From: Clostridiales bacterium
GTDB lineage: Bacteria > Bacillota > Clostridia > Christensenellales > QALW01
Direction of reading: 5' to 3'
Length of the DNA: 26,619 bases
Assembly: GCA_018376855.1 (NCBI GenBank)
Contig: JAHAAN010000007.1
Coordinates: forward strand, 1 to 26,619
Under the pieces are notes generated by a model that did not search any database, had not been told where the DNA came from, and was given only the letters and a program-made list of their open reading frames with translations. Positions 13,885-21,441 of the stretch are shown here, piece after piece; the stretch's first letter is position 1; every line of letters begins with the position of its first letter. A program made the translations under genes and the position numbers.

Positions 13885-14555
13885 AATATTTGCGTCAGCT
13901 CCTCATAGCTTCGCACCGTATAGGTGGGAAGCTCGCTTATTTTTTCACCGGGACAAAACCACACGGTATCTATGCCCGCATTGCGGCCCGCCTGCACATC
14001 GGCGGTGAGACTGTCCCCCACGAGCACAGCCTGCTGCGGATCCGCGCACGCAAGCGCGTCAAGCGCATAGCGCACAAAAGCGGCGTCCGGCTTTGCAAGG
14101 CCGATCTCACCGGAAATCACGATCGCGCGGAAATACTGCGCGATCCCGCTTTTTTCAATGCGCGAACGCTGAATAAAGCCCACGCCGTTGGTTACAAGCG
14201 CAAGAGAATACTTTTCCGCCAAGCGGCACAGCAGCTCCCGCGCGCCGTCAAATAAAAAAGCCTGCTGCGAAAGCCGATTCATATATTCCTTTGCAAGCAG
14301 CTCTGCGCTCTCCCGAATGCCCGTTTGTGCGGAAAACAGCTCAAAGCGCCGGATCTTAAGCGCCTCCTGCGAAACCTCGCCGCGCTCATAGGCCCTCCAC
14401 ATTGCGTCGTTGATCTCATGATACAGCCGCAGCAGCCTCTGCTCCGGCGCGATGCCGCGCTGTAAAAGAAGCTCCGAAAGCGCGGCGGCCTCAGAGCGTT
14501 CAAAATCAAACAGCGTTTGATCGGCGTCTAACAAAACATAGCGATATCGCTTCAT
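13881..14555 (-). CDS. yjjG: HAD-family pyrimidine 5'-nucleotidase, YjjG type
   Basis: This 224-residue haloacid dehalogenase-like phosphatase closely resembles E. coli YjjG in length and layout. Asp10 and Asp12 in VLLDADQTLFDF are the nucleophile and acid/base. Thr122 in LVTNG is motif II, Lys155 in IGLAKPD motif III, and Asp181/Asp186 in VGDSLTADV the Mg site. The helical cap lies between about residues 20 and 100. YjjG enzymes dephosphorylate pyrimidine nucleotides such as dUMP and dTMP. That would supply nucleosides to the phosphorylase encoded just downstream, and the 4-nt overlap with that gene supports a shared job. The ATG at 14555 has GGAGG on the coding strand 8 nt upstream. Confidence 0.88.
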   Translation of the reverse strand: MKRYRYVLLDADQTLFDFERSEAAALSELLLQRGIAPEQRLLRLYHEINDAMWRAYERGEVSQEALKIRRFELFSAQTGIRESAELLAKEYMNRLSQQAFLFDGARELLCRLAEKYSLALVTNGVGFIQRSRIEKSGIAQYFRAIVISGEIGLAKPDAAFVRYALDALACADPQQAVLVGDSLTADVQAGRNAGIDTVWFCPGEKISELPTYTVRSYEELTQIL

Positions 14556-14568
14556 AGCGCCTCCGTTT

Positions 14569-15336
14569 TCAGGTAAAAGCATAGCAGAGGTTTTCATCCT
14601 CCAAAAAAATCCACTCTCCAGGAATGTCATGCTCCTTCAGATAAATCTCCAAATGCGCGGCGGCAATTCCCAGATCAATATACTGCATCTTATTGGCGAT
14701 CAGGCTGCGCTGGCGCAGCGAAAGCAGAATGCCCTTTTCATCCGCCTCAAACCGCCACGGCTGCCGGTTCATGGAGGACGGAGCGGACGATGCGGCAAAG
14801 CGCGCAGCCTGCTCGATCACATCGGCGTCCGGCACGCCGGGCTGAATTTCAAACAGTTCATCAAACGGCGCCTTTTCGGTATGCTTCTCGCTCGGCTCCG
14901 CCTCAGATTCCCCGATGGCGATCACCGCATACAGCTCCTCGGAATCGTTATGCTCAAACAGGTGCAGCGCCGAAGCATGGTTATAAGAACCGCACACCCA
15001 GCAGGTCTTAAGCCCGCGCGCCGTGCATTCAAGCACAAAGCGCTCGCCGGCCATTCCCACCTTTTGGCGCTCATGCTCGGCGTCCTTCTTGCAGAAGACC
15101 GCTGCAATCCCTGCCGCGCCTTCGATCTTCCCCCCGAACGTATCAAAGGGATTCTCCTCCTGCCCGATCAAAGATTTATAGGCAATGCGTACCTCTCCGT
15201 ACATAGCGCGCAGCAGCGCCTCGCATTCCAGCAGCGCCGCCTCGTCGTTTTCATCAATCGGCTCGGCGTTAAAGACGCGCGTGGAAAAACGCTCCGAAGC
15301 TGCGCTGAGCCATTGTCGTCGATAATCACTGTCCAT
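14569..15336 (-). CDS. Nitroreductase-family protein (TM1586-like)
   Basis: This is a 255-residue FMN-dependent oxidoreductase-like protein. RQWLSAASERFSTRVFNAEPI opens the fold. The segment ARFAASSAPSSMNRQPWRFE holds the 'APSSxNxQPW' block that binds flavin phosphate in nitroreductases. ARGLKTCWVCGSYNHASAL is the usual glycine-containing helix region, and YIDLGIAAAHLEIYLKE is the dimer-interface helix. The layout, with an apparent duplicated half, fits the putative TM-nitroreductase group more than classical NfsB. The ATG at 15336 follows GGGAGGG on the coding strand at a somewhat long 12-nt spacing. The next upstream ATG at 15369 has no ribosome site. It sits between the amidohydrolase and yjjG genes; its substrate is unknown. 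Confidence 0.82.
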   Translation of the reverse strand: MDSDYRRQWLSAASERFSTRVFNAEPIDENDEAALLECEALLRAMYGEVRIAYKSLIGQEENPFDTFGGKIEGAAGIAAVFCKKDAEHERQKVGMAGERFVLECTARGLKTCWVCGSYNHASALHLFEHNDSEELYAVIAIGESEAEPSEKHTEKAPFDELFEIQPGVPDADVIEQAARFAASSAPSSMNRQPWRFEADEKGILLSLRQRSLIANKMQYIDLGIAAAHLEIYLKEHDIPGEWIFLEDENLCYAFT

Positions 15337-15417
15337 ATTGAAAAAATTCCCTCCCGATAAAGTTTTCATTTTATATTTCAGGACGGCAGGCAAAACGCCG
15401 CCATCCATGATTTCAAG

Positions 15418-16563
15418 CTATATCTCCCGCCTGCCGTTTACAAGCACGCACGCCGGACGCGAACGCAGATCAAGCGGATGCCCGCGGAAGATTACAAGAT
15501 CCGCATCCTTCCCCGCTTCGACCGTGCCGACTCTATCTGACAGCCCGCACAGCTTCGCGGCGCCGGCTGTCAGCGCCCGCATGGCCGCAGCCTCGCTCAG
15601 CCCCTCGCGCACGCACACCGCCGCCGTGGCCGAAAGCATCGAAACCGGCACCTCCGGATGATCCGTTCCGAAAGCGAACTCAATTCCCGCCTGTTCCAAA
15701 ACGGCCGCGCTCTTCCATGAAAGGTTCTGCATTTCTAACTTCGGATGCCCCATCAGCAGCGGACCGAGAACGCACCGCACCCCATGCTTTTTCAGCGTTT
15801 CGGGCATCAAGTAGCCCTCCGTGCAGTGATCTATCGTATAGCGCAGGCCGAATTCCTCGGCCACGCGGATCGCCGTTTGAATATCGTCGGCCCGGTGCGC
15901 ATGGATTTTGAGCGGAAGCTCGCCTCTGAGCGCCGGAAGCAGCGCCTCGCACTTTGCGTCCGACTCCGGCAATTCGGCCTCCGAGCCTGCATATTCCAGC
16001 TTTCTTTGATACTGCCGCGCCTGCGAAAGCGCCTGCCGCAGCAACGAGACCGCCGCCATGCGCGTAACGGGCGCAAGACCCTTTTCCCCGTAAATGCGCT
16101 TTGGGTTTTCCCCAAAGGCGACCTTCATCGCCGCCGGCGCAAGCAGAAGCATCTCCTCCAGCGCGCTGCCCGCCGTTTTCACGGCGCAAAACTGCCCGCC
16201 AATCACATTCGCGCTGCCCGGCCCTGTAACAACCGTCGTTACACCCGCCTCAAGCGCATCGCGGAACGCACGGTCGCGCGGATTGATTCCGTCCACTGCG
16301 CGCAGCTGCGGCGTAACGGGATCGCCGATCTCGTTCACGTCGTCGCCGGCAGAGCCGGCGCTGTCCTCCAAAAGCCCGACATGGCAGTGCGCGTCGATCA
16401 GCCCCGGCGTTACAAACGCGCCCTCGGCATCCAGCACCTCGCAGCCCTCCGCCGGCAGATGCTGCCCCACTGCGGCAATTTTCCCGTTATTGATTAAAAT
16501 ATCCTGCCCGCTTCGGAACCGCCCGGACGGCTCCAGCGCCGCAGCGTTTGCAATCAACAGCAT
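15418..16563 (-). CDS. Metal-dependent amidohydrolase (imidazolonepropionase-like)
   Basis: This 381-residue TIM-barrel hydrolase belongs to the amidohydrolase superfamily. Metal ligands are visible: His59 and His61 in LIDAHCHVG, His221 and His223 in IHAHRADD, His246 in IDHCTEG and Asp301 in FGTDHPEVP. The N- and C-terminal beta-sandwich (DILINNGKIAAVG, GKDADLVIFRGHPLDL) is typical. Lys147 in AMKVAFGENPKR could be a bridging or substrate-site lysine. Ribosome site GGAAGGAAT precedes the ATG on the coding strand. It lies 10 nt after galK, so both share a transcript. No signal peptide is seen, so it is cytoplasmic. The substrate is unknown; candidates are cyclic amides or peptidic amides. Confidence 0.88.
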   Translation of the reverse strand: MLLIANAAALEPSGRFRSGQDILINNGKIAAVGQHLPAEGCEVLDAEGAFVTPGLIDAHCHVGLLEDSAGSAGDDVNEIGDPVTPQLRAVDGINPRDRAFRDALEAGVTTVVTGPGSANVIGGQFCAVKTAGSALEEMLLLAPAAMKVAFGENPKRIYGEKGLAPVTRMAAVSLLRQALSQARQYQRKLEYAGSEAELPESDAKCEALLPALRGELPLKIHAHRADDIQTAIRVAEEFGLRYTIDHCTEGYLMPETLKKHGVRCVLGPLLMGHPKLEMQNLSWKSAAVLEQAGIEFAFGTDHPEVPVSMLSATAAVCVREGLSEAAAMRALTAGAAKLCGLSDRVGTVEAGKDADLVIFRGHPLDLRSRPACVLVNGRREI

Positions 16564-16573
16564 ATTCCTTCCC

Positions 16574-17848
16574 TCACAGCTCCAGCTTCATCGTGCGGCA
16601 CTGACGGATTTCCAGCTCAATAGACGAACCGCCCCCGAAGATTCGGTTCATTTCATTCATATAAGCGCTTTTGATCTCCACGGGAACAAAGGCCTCGATC
16701 GTGCCGCCGAAGCCGCCGCCGTGTACGCGGCACGCGCCCTTTCCCGCAAGAATATGCTGCGCCGCCGCAAGCGCCACCGGAATCGCCTGCGCCTTCGCCC
16801 CTGCCGGATACAGGTTTTGCAGCTTGCACCAAGAGCTTTCGCCCGATGCGTTGACAGCGTTAAAAAATTCCTGAAGCCTTCCCTTGCGCAGCGCGTCCGC
16901 CGCCGCAAGCGCTCTGTTATTTTCCTCATAGAAGTGGATCGCCCGCAGGATCGCCCTGTCGCTTACGGCGCCGTAAAGCTCGCCTAGAGAGCAAAAGAAT
17001 GTTTTTTCCTCCACCTGCCGCAGCTTTTCCTTTCCGAAATACGCGGCCACCTCGTGCATCTCCTCGGTGATGGCGGCATACTCGCCCGTAAGATCGGCGT
17101 GATCGGCGTGAACGTCGGTAATGACCATGCTGTAGCCGTTCTTCTGAAAATCAAATTTGATCGGCGTTACTTCAGGATTTTGAGGATCCCTGAAATCAAT
17201 GCCGATGATCCCTCCCCACGCGCACGCCAGCTGATCCATCAGCCCGCAGGGCTTGCCGAAATACACATTCTCCGCCCACTGCGAGATCTTCGCCATTTCC
17301 ATAGGCTCCATCGAGCCGCCGTTATACAGCTCGGAAAACACCGTGCAGATGAGGATCTCAATGGCTGCGGAGGAGGAAAGCCCCGATCCGCGCAGCACGT
17401 CGCTGAGAACATAAGCGTTAAAGCCGCCCACCGCATAGCCCGCATCGGCAAACCGACGCGCGATCCCGCGGATCAGCGACTCCGTGGTGCCGCGCTCCTT
17501 TACATCGGCGTCCAAGCTGTTCAAATCCACGCAGAATTCGCGTTCAAAGCCTTCCGAAACGATGCAGACCCGCAGATCGTCCGTTTTCTGCGCAGCGCAG
17601 ATCGTATCCAGCTGCACGCTGCCCGCAAGCACCATGCCGTAGTTGTGATCGGTGTGATTGCCGATCAGCTCCGTCCGCCCGGAGGTGGAAAAAAACGAAA
17701 AATCCTCGCCGGCAAAGCGCTCAATAAACTTTTTGGCAAGCGCCTTATAGCGCCTAAGCTGACGCTGGCTGTTTTCCGCGCCGTACAAACGCTCAATCGC
17801 TCTCTGCGCCGTTTTGGAATCCAGCCTTGTGTACAAATGAACTGCCAT
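16574..17848 (-). CDS. galK: Galactokinase
   Basis: The enzyme phosphorylates galactose with ATP to galactose-1-phosphate, step one of the Leloir pathway. It is a 424-residue GHMP kinase, slightly longer than common bacterial GalK (about 390). The three GHMP motifs are present: GRTELIGNHTDHNYG (about 58-71), the ATP loop GSGLSSSAA (about 154-162), and GGGFGGT (about 377-383). The first motif differs from the common GRVNLIGEHTDY form, as in a clostridial subgroup I recall. I use ATG 17848, which has GGGAAGGG on the coding strand; a TTG two codons upstream is less likely. It opens the minus-strand operon that runs to deoC and is divergent from galT. Confidence 0.95.
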   Translation of the reverse strand: MAVHLYTRLDSKTAQRAIERLYGAENSQRQLRRYKALAKKFIERFAGEDFSFFSTSGRTELIGNHTDHNYGMVLAGSVQLDTICAAQKTDDLRVCIVSEGFEREFCVDLNSLDADVKERGTTESLIRGIARRFADAGYAVGGFNAYVLSDVLRGSGLSSSAAIEILICTVFSELYNGGSMEPMEMAKISQWAENVYFGKPCGLMDQLACAWGGIIGIDFRDPQNPEVTPIKFDFQKNGYSMVITDVHADHADLTGEYAAITEEMHEVAAYFGKEKLRQVEEKTFFCSLGELYGAVSDRAILRAIHFYEENNRALAAADALRKGRLQEFFNAVNASGESSWCKLQNLYPAGAKAQAIPVALAAAQHILAGKGACRVHGGGFGGTIEAFVPVEIKSAYMNEMNRIFGGGSSIELEIRQCRTMKLEL

Positions 17849-17892
17849 ATACAAACCCTTCCCTGAAAATCAGTATACCTTATATTGATGAT

Positions 17893-17920
17893 AGTATATC
17901 ATAAAAACAGAATTTTTCAA
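17893..17920 (-). promoter_or_regulatory. Promoter of the galK-deoC operon
   Basis: On the minus strand TTGAAA (17920-17915) and TATACT (17898-17893) are separated by 16 nt. The start point would be near 17886, about 38 nt before the galK ATG. It lies back to back with the galT promoter, leaving 8 nt between the two -35 boxes. Confidence 0.75.
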
Positions 17921-17928
17921 ATAGGTTC

Positions 17929-17957
17929 TTGCGAAATCCGCAAATTCCTATTATAAT
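17929..17957 (+). promoter_or_regulatory. Promoter of galT
   Basis: TTGCGA (17929-17934) and TATAAT (17952-17957) are separated by 17 nt. A transcript would begin near 17964, about 60 nt before the galT ATG. A regulator bound between the two -35 boxes (17921-17928) could control both directions, but no clear operator palindrome is visible. Confidence 0.75.
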
Positions 17958-18022
17958 ATTTTTAAATATGTCTATAACAATCCACACAAATGCCGCCTCT
18001 GCGGCGGCGGAACGGAGTTTAC

Positions 18023-19531
18023 ATGGATCACGATATTCTTTTTTACATTGAAATATGCACCTCTTACGCAGTAAAGAACGGCCTGTGCGGCAAAGCGGAC
18101 GAAGACCTTGTACGCAACCGCCTGTTAGAGCTGTTCCGTTTGGATGCGCCAAGCGAAAAAAAAGCTGCGGAAGCCGAGCTTCCGGAATATATTGCACAAA
18201 CCCTTTCCCTGATGACGGACTACGCCGCGCAGGCCGGCCTGTTCGAGCCGAACACGCCCGTTTTTCGGGAGATTTTTGAAAACCGCATCGGCGCGTGTAT
18301 GCTGATGTGGCCCTCTGCGGCGGAGGCGGAATTCAGCCGTCTGTACCGCGAACAAGGCCCGCGCGCGGCGACGGACTGGTTTTATGCGCTGTGCCGCAAG
18401 AGCAACTATATCCGCACGCAGGAGATCGCGCGCAACCTGATCTTCCACGAAGCAACGCCCTACGGGGAAGCCGAAGTAACGATCAACCTGACCAAGCCGG
18501 AAAAAGACCCGCAGGAAATCGCGCGCCAGCTTGCCGCGCCGCAAACGAACTACCCTAAATGCCAGCTGTGCAAGGAAAACGTTGGCTATGCCGGGCGCGT
18601 CAATCACCCTGCGCGCCAGCTGCTGCGCACCGTGCCGCTCACACTCAACGGCGAAGCTTGGCGGATGCAGTACAGCCCCTATGTTTATTTCAACGAGCAC
18701 TGCATCGCGCTTTCGGACAGCCACACGCCGATGGACATCTGCCGCGCGACCTACGTGCGCCTGTTTGACTTTTTAGATCAGTTCCCGCATTATTTCATCG
18801 GTTCTAACGCCGGCCTGCCCATTGCGGGCGGCTCCATCCTCTCCCATCTGCACTTTCAGGGGGGAAGGCATACGCTGCCGATGATGAAAGCGCCCGTGCT
18901 GCGCCGGTTTGCCTGCCGTGAGCCTGAAATCGAAGCGTCGCAGCTCAAATGGCCTATGCCGGTGCTGCGGTTAGAAAGCGAAAACCGCGAAGCGCTGACA
19001 GCGCTTGCAGAGCGGGTTACGCTCGCATGGGAGCAGTACAGCGACGCCTCTCAGGGAATCTACGCCCATACCGACGGCACAGCGCACAACACGATCACGC
19101 CGATCTCCCAAAAGCAAGACGGCAAATATATTTTGGATCTGGTCTTCCGCAACAACCTCACCAGCGCGGAATTCCCGCTGGGAATTTTTCATCCGCATCC
19201 CTGCCGCCACCATATTAAGCGAGAAAATATCGGCCTGATCGAAGTGATGGGGCTTTTCATTCTTCCCGGAAGGCTCAAAAACGAGCTGGCGCAAACCGTT
19301 TGCTACCTGTGCGGGCAGGAATATGACGCTGCCGCCGTGGAGCCGCACAAAGCGTGGGCCGATGAGATCCGCGCGCGCCGCAGCTTCCGTTCTCCCGAAG
19401 AAGCGCAGGCAGTGCTGCGAAACGAGCTGGCGCAGCTGTGCATGCAGCTGCTCGGAGACGCCGCCGTGTTCAAGGACACTCCCGAAGGAAACGACGCCTT
19501 CGCGCGCTTTATCGGCCGCTGCGCACTGTAG
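18023..19531 (+). CDS. galT: UDP-glucose--hexose-1-phosphate uridylyltransferase (Firmicutes type)
   Basis: The enzyme exchanges UMP between UDP-glucose and galactose-1-phosphate, the second Leloir step. It has 502 residues, the normal length of the Firmicutes GalT class, which is longer than the E. coli type. Recognisable blocks are CQLCKENVGYAGRVNHPARQ, YFNEHCIALSDSHTPM, GGSILSHLHFQGGRH (about residues 269-280, histidine active-site region) and FPLGIFHPHPCRHHIKRENIGLIEVMG. The ATG at 18023 has GGAG 6 nt upstream; the open frame further upstream is GC-rich leader. It is divergent from galK and followed 57 nt later by a membrane protein gene. No galE (epimerase) is in the window. Confidence 0.95.
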   Translation: MDHDILFYIEICTSYAVKNGLCGKADEDLVRNRLLELFRLDAPSEKKAAEAELPEYIAQTLSLMTDYAAQAGLFEPNTPVFREIFENRIGACMLMWPSAAEAEFSRLYREQGPRAATDWFYALCRKSNYIRTQEIARNLIFHEATPYGEAEVTINLTKPEKDPQEIARQLAAPQTNYPKCQLCKENVGYAGRVNHPARQLLRTVPLTLNGEAWRMQYSPYVYFNEHCIALSDSHTPMDICRATYVRLFDFLDQFPHYFIGSNAGLPIAGGSILSHLHFQGGRHTLPMMKAPVLRRFACREPEIEASQLKWPMPVLRLESENREALTALAERVTLAWEQYSDASQGIYAHTDGTAHNTITPISQKQDGKYILDLVFRNNLTSAEFPLGIFHPHPCRHHIKRENIGLIEVMGLFILPGRLKNELAQTVCYLCGQEYDAAAVEPHKAWADEIRARRSFRSPEEAQAVLRNELAQLCMQLLGDAAVFKDTPEGNDAFARFIGRCAL

Positions 19532-19588
19532 GCAGCGCCGCGCGCAAAAGCTTTGCATTTGCAACAAAAAGAAGAAAGAGGAATCTGC

Positions 19589-20275
19589 ATGAAAAAAAAT
19601 CACCCCGCCATAAGCCTGTGGAGCGGCGTTCTGCTGAGCGTCATCATCTGCGCCGTCTATGCGGCGGCTGTGAGAAACGATCCCGAACGCCTTGCAATGT
19701 TCGGAATCTCCGTGATATTTCTTTATTTTTTAAGCCTGCCCGTTCTTCTGCTGGCGGCTAAAAGCCAGCAGAGCGCGCGCGAAGTCAACCGCCGCTTAGA
19801 GCTGCTCTCGTGGCCCCTTCCCGGCGAAGCAAACACAAAGCTTTTGAGCCGCCGGCTCATAACAAAGCTGCTGACACTGCTTGCCGCCGTGCTGGTGCTG
19901 TTCGCACTGTTTTTGCTTTCCGACACAATGGACGCCGCATCAGCCGCCGTGCTGGGCGCCGGAGCGCTGACGCTGCTGGGCGGAGCGCTGATTTACCTGC
20001 ACCAAAGGGCATTCCTGCTTTACGGCGGCAACAGCTTTGTGCTGTGCCATAACGCCATGTATCTTTCTGGAACCATGCTGAAGCTGGACGGCCAAATGAA
20101 CGCCGTTTTTGAAGTGGCGTTAGACGATAAAAAGCACGTTCTGCGTTTGGGAATCACGCAGAAGGGAAACAATAACTACTTACAGATCCCCGTACCGGCT
20201 GACCAGCTGGGCAATGTGAACCGATTCATCGAGGAGCTGGAAGCGCATTTTGAAAAGAATAAGGCGGAGCGCTGA
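19589..20275 (+). CDS. Four-helix membrane protein with cytosolic C-terminal domain, function unknown
   Basis: This 228-residue integral membrane protein has predicted membrane segments at about 8-28 (LWSGVLLSVIICAVYAAAV), 38-60 (MFGISVIFLYFLSLPVLLLAA), 95-115 (LLTLLAAVLVLFALFLLSD) and 120-140 (AAVLGAGALTLLGGALIYL). A soluble tail of about 80 residues follows (YGGNSFVLCHNAMYLSGTMLKLDGQ, then LRLGITQKGNNNYLQIPVPADQLGNVNRFIEELEAHF). The tail looks like a small PH-like or YcxB-like beta domain ending in a helix. The ATG at 19589 follows AAAGAGGA; the in-frame upstream ATG has no ribosome site. It is co-directional with galT and is a paralogue of the next gene. Confidence 0.8.
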   Translation: MKKNHPAISLWSGVLLSVIICAVYAAAVRNDPERLAMFGISVIFLYFLSLPVLLLAAKSQQSAREVNRRLELLSWPLPGEANTKLLSRRLITKLLTLLAAVLVLFALFLLSDTMDAASAAVLGAGALTLLGGALIYLHQRAFLLYGGNSFVLCHNAMYLSGTMLKLDGQMNAVFEVALDDKKHVLRLGITQKGNNNYLQIPVPADQLGNVNRFIEELEAHFEKNKAER

Positions 20276-20343
20276 CAGGCAATCGCTTTTAAAAAGCCTT
20301 TCAAACCGTTGTTCTTTGCTTTACGGCATTCCAAAATTCCAAG

Positions 20344-20385
20344 AAAGGAAGCTTTCGTGCAAGCGAAAGCAGCGTTCATAAAATG
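20344..20385 (+). promoter_or_regulatory. Ribosome site separated from its start codon by a hairpin
   Basis: The only purine-rich site before ATG 20383 is AAAGGAA at 20344-20350, 32 nt away. Between them GCTTTCG (20351-20357) and CGAAAGC (20364-20370) form a 7-bp hairpin. Folding it would bring the site to about 12 nt from the ATG. Confidence 0.5.
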
Positions 20386-21222
20386 AGCAGTATCTTCAAC
20401 CCTTCCGAGGGCAGGCAGACCGAAAACGATAACAAAAAGCTATACCGAAACATTACGATGCAGCGCCTCCTGCGCACAGGCATTACCGTGTTCGGAATTC
20501 TTTTGATGCTTTCTCTGCTCGCCATTGCCTATGCTATTCTTATTCCCGAAAGCGATTCGACCTCGTTTATGATATGGCTGCTCACAGGTCTGGCGCTGCT
20601 GGCCGTTTCCGCCGCAGGGCTGATCGTAAGCATTGCGCTCCAGGAAAAGGCAAACGGACTGTTCCGCAATTTATTAGTGGTTTGGCATTACAACGCGCTG
20701 TTTCTCTCCCGCTTTCTAAAGATGGACGCGCGGCGCAGAAAGGCGTCCTATTCCCGTTATCTGCTGACAGCCTCCGCCGTCTGCGCGGCGCTGGGCGCCT
20801 TGTTTTTGCTGCTCCAGCCGGATATTTCCGCAATGTATCTGCTGCTGTTTATTGCCGCCGGCCTGCTGCTGATCCTTGCAGGGCTGTTCCACCCGATATG
20901 GATCTACTTTTACAACCGCCTGCTGTGCCTGTTCTTCGGAAAGCAGCAGCAGATTGTGCTGTCGCGCACAGGGCTGTGGATGAACGGCCGGTTTATTTCC
21001 TTCGGCCTGAGCATAACGCTGTACAAGGTAGAGCTGCAGGAGATCGGCTCCTTCAAGTGCCTTGTATTCTTCCTGCAAAGCAGAAGGGGCTATCAGCTCG
21101 GCGCACGGGAAGTAACCGTTCCCGCGCCGCCCTCCGCTTCGGAAGAAGAGCTTAAGGAGCTGCTCTCGGTATACAATTCCCCTGATCTGCTTGCCGGCCG
21201 CTCTCCCCGCGCAAGCGTATAA
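20383..21222 (+). CDS. Paralogous four-helix membrane protein, function unknown
   Basis: This 279-residue protein has the same plan as the gene before it. Four membrane segments come in two pairs (GITVFGILLMLSLLAIAYAILI; FMIWLLTGLALLAVSAAGLIVSIAL; YLLTASAVCAALGALFLLL; AMYLLLFIAAGLLLILAGLF). A cytosolic beta-rich domain follows (IVLSRTGLWMNGRFISFGLSITLYKVELQEIGSFKCLVFFL) and a closing helix SASEEELKELLSVY. A short, polar, charged N-terminal tail of about 30 residues is extra. The two proteins probably form a heteromer, which is inference from tandem paralogy. No known transporter or enzyme motif is seen. The start at 20383 has a poor direct ribosome site (see the separate entry for 20344-20385). 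Confidence 0.8.
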   Translation: MSSIFNPSEGRQTENDNKKLYRNITMQRLLRTGITVFGILLMLSLLAIAYAILIPESDSTSFMIWLLTGLALLAVSAAGLIVSIALQEKANGLFRNLLVVWHYNALFLSRFLKMDARRRKASYSRYLLTASAVCAALGALFLLLQPDISAMYLLLFIAAGLLLILAGLFHPIWIYFYNRLLCLFFGKQQQIVLSRTGLWMNGRFISFGLSITLYKVELQEIGSFKCLVFFLQSRRGYQLGAREVTVPAPPSASEEELKELLSVYNSPDLLAGRSPRASV

Positions 21223-21320
21223 AAAGCCTGCCCAAAATGCGGCGCCGTCTTCTCGCACAAAAAATATGAAACAGGCAGAAATCTGCGCAAGAAATCATTT
21301 CTCAAGGACATATTTTCCAA

Positions 21321-21366
21321 AAACGGCTTGTATTCCGAAAATTCAGCGGAATACAAGCCGTTTTCC
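21321..21366. terminator. Bidirectional terminator between the galT operon and the hydrolase gene
   Basis: There is a 17-bp perfect stem: AAACGGCTTGTATTCCG (21321-21337) and its complement at 21347-21363, loop AAAATTCAG. A T run follows on the plus strand and an A run precedes (T run on minus). The rest of 21223-21441 holds the next promoter and nothing else. Confidence 0.9.
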
Positions 21367-21379
21367 ATATCTCCTCACC

Positions 21380-21408
21380 TTGAAAAATAAAATAAATATC
21401 CGTAAAAT
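21380..21408 (+). promoter_or_regulatory. Promoter of the glycoside hydrolase-like gene
   Basis: TTGAAA (21380-21385) and TAAAAT (21403-21408) are separated by 17 nt. They lie just downstream of the terminator and about 33 nt before the ATG. Confidence 0.7.
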
Positions 21409-21441
21409 ACGGGTACCAATGAAAACGGAGGTGCACATATT

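Noticed and set aside
11855..19530. Many long open frames opposite galK, deoA, the amidohydrolase and galT
   Set aside because: They are frame shadows of GC-rich genes; translations are rich in Arg, Ala and Pro with no family motifs.
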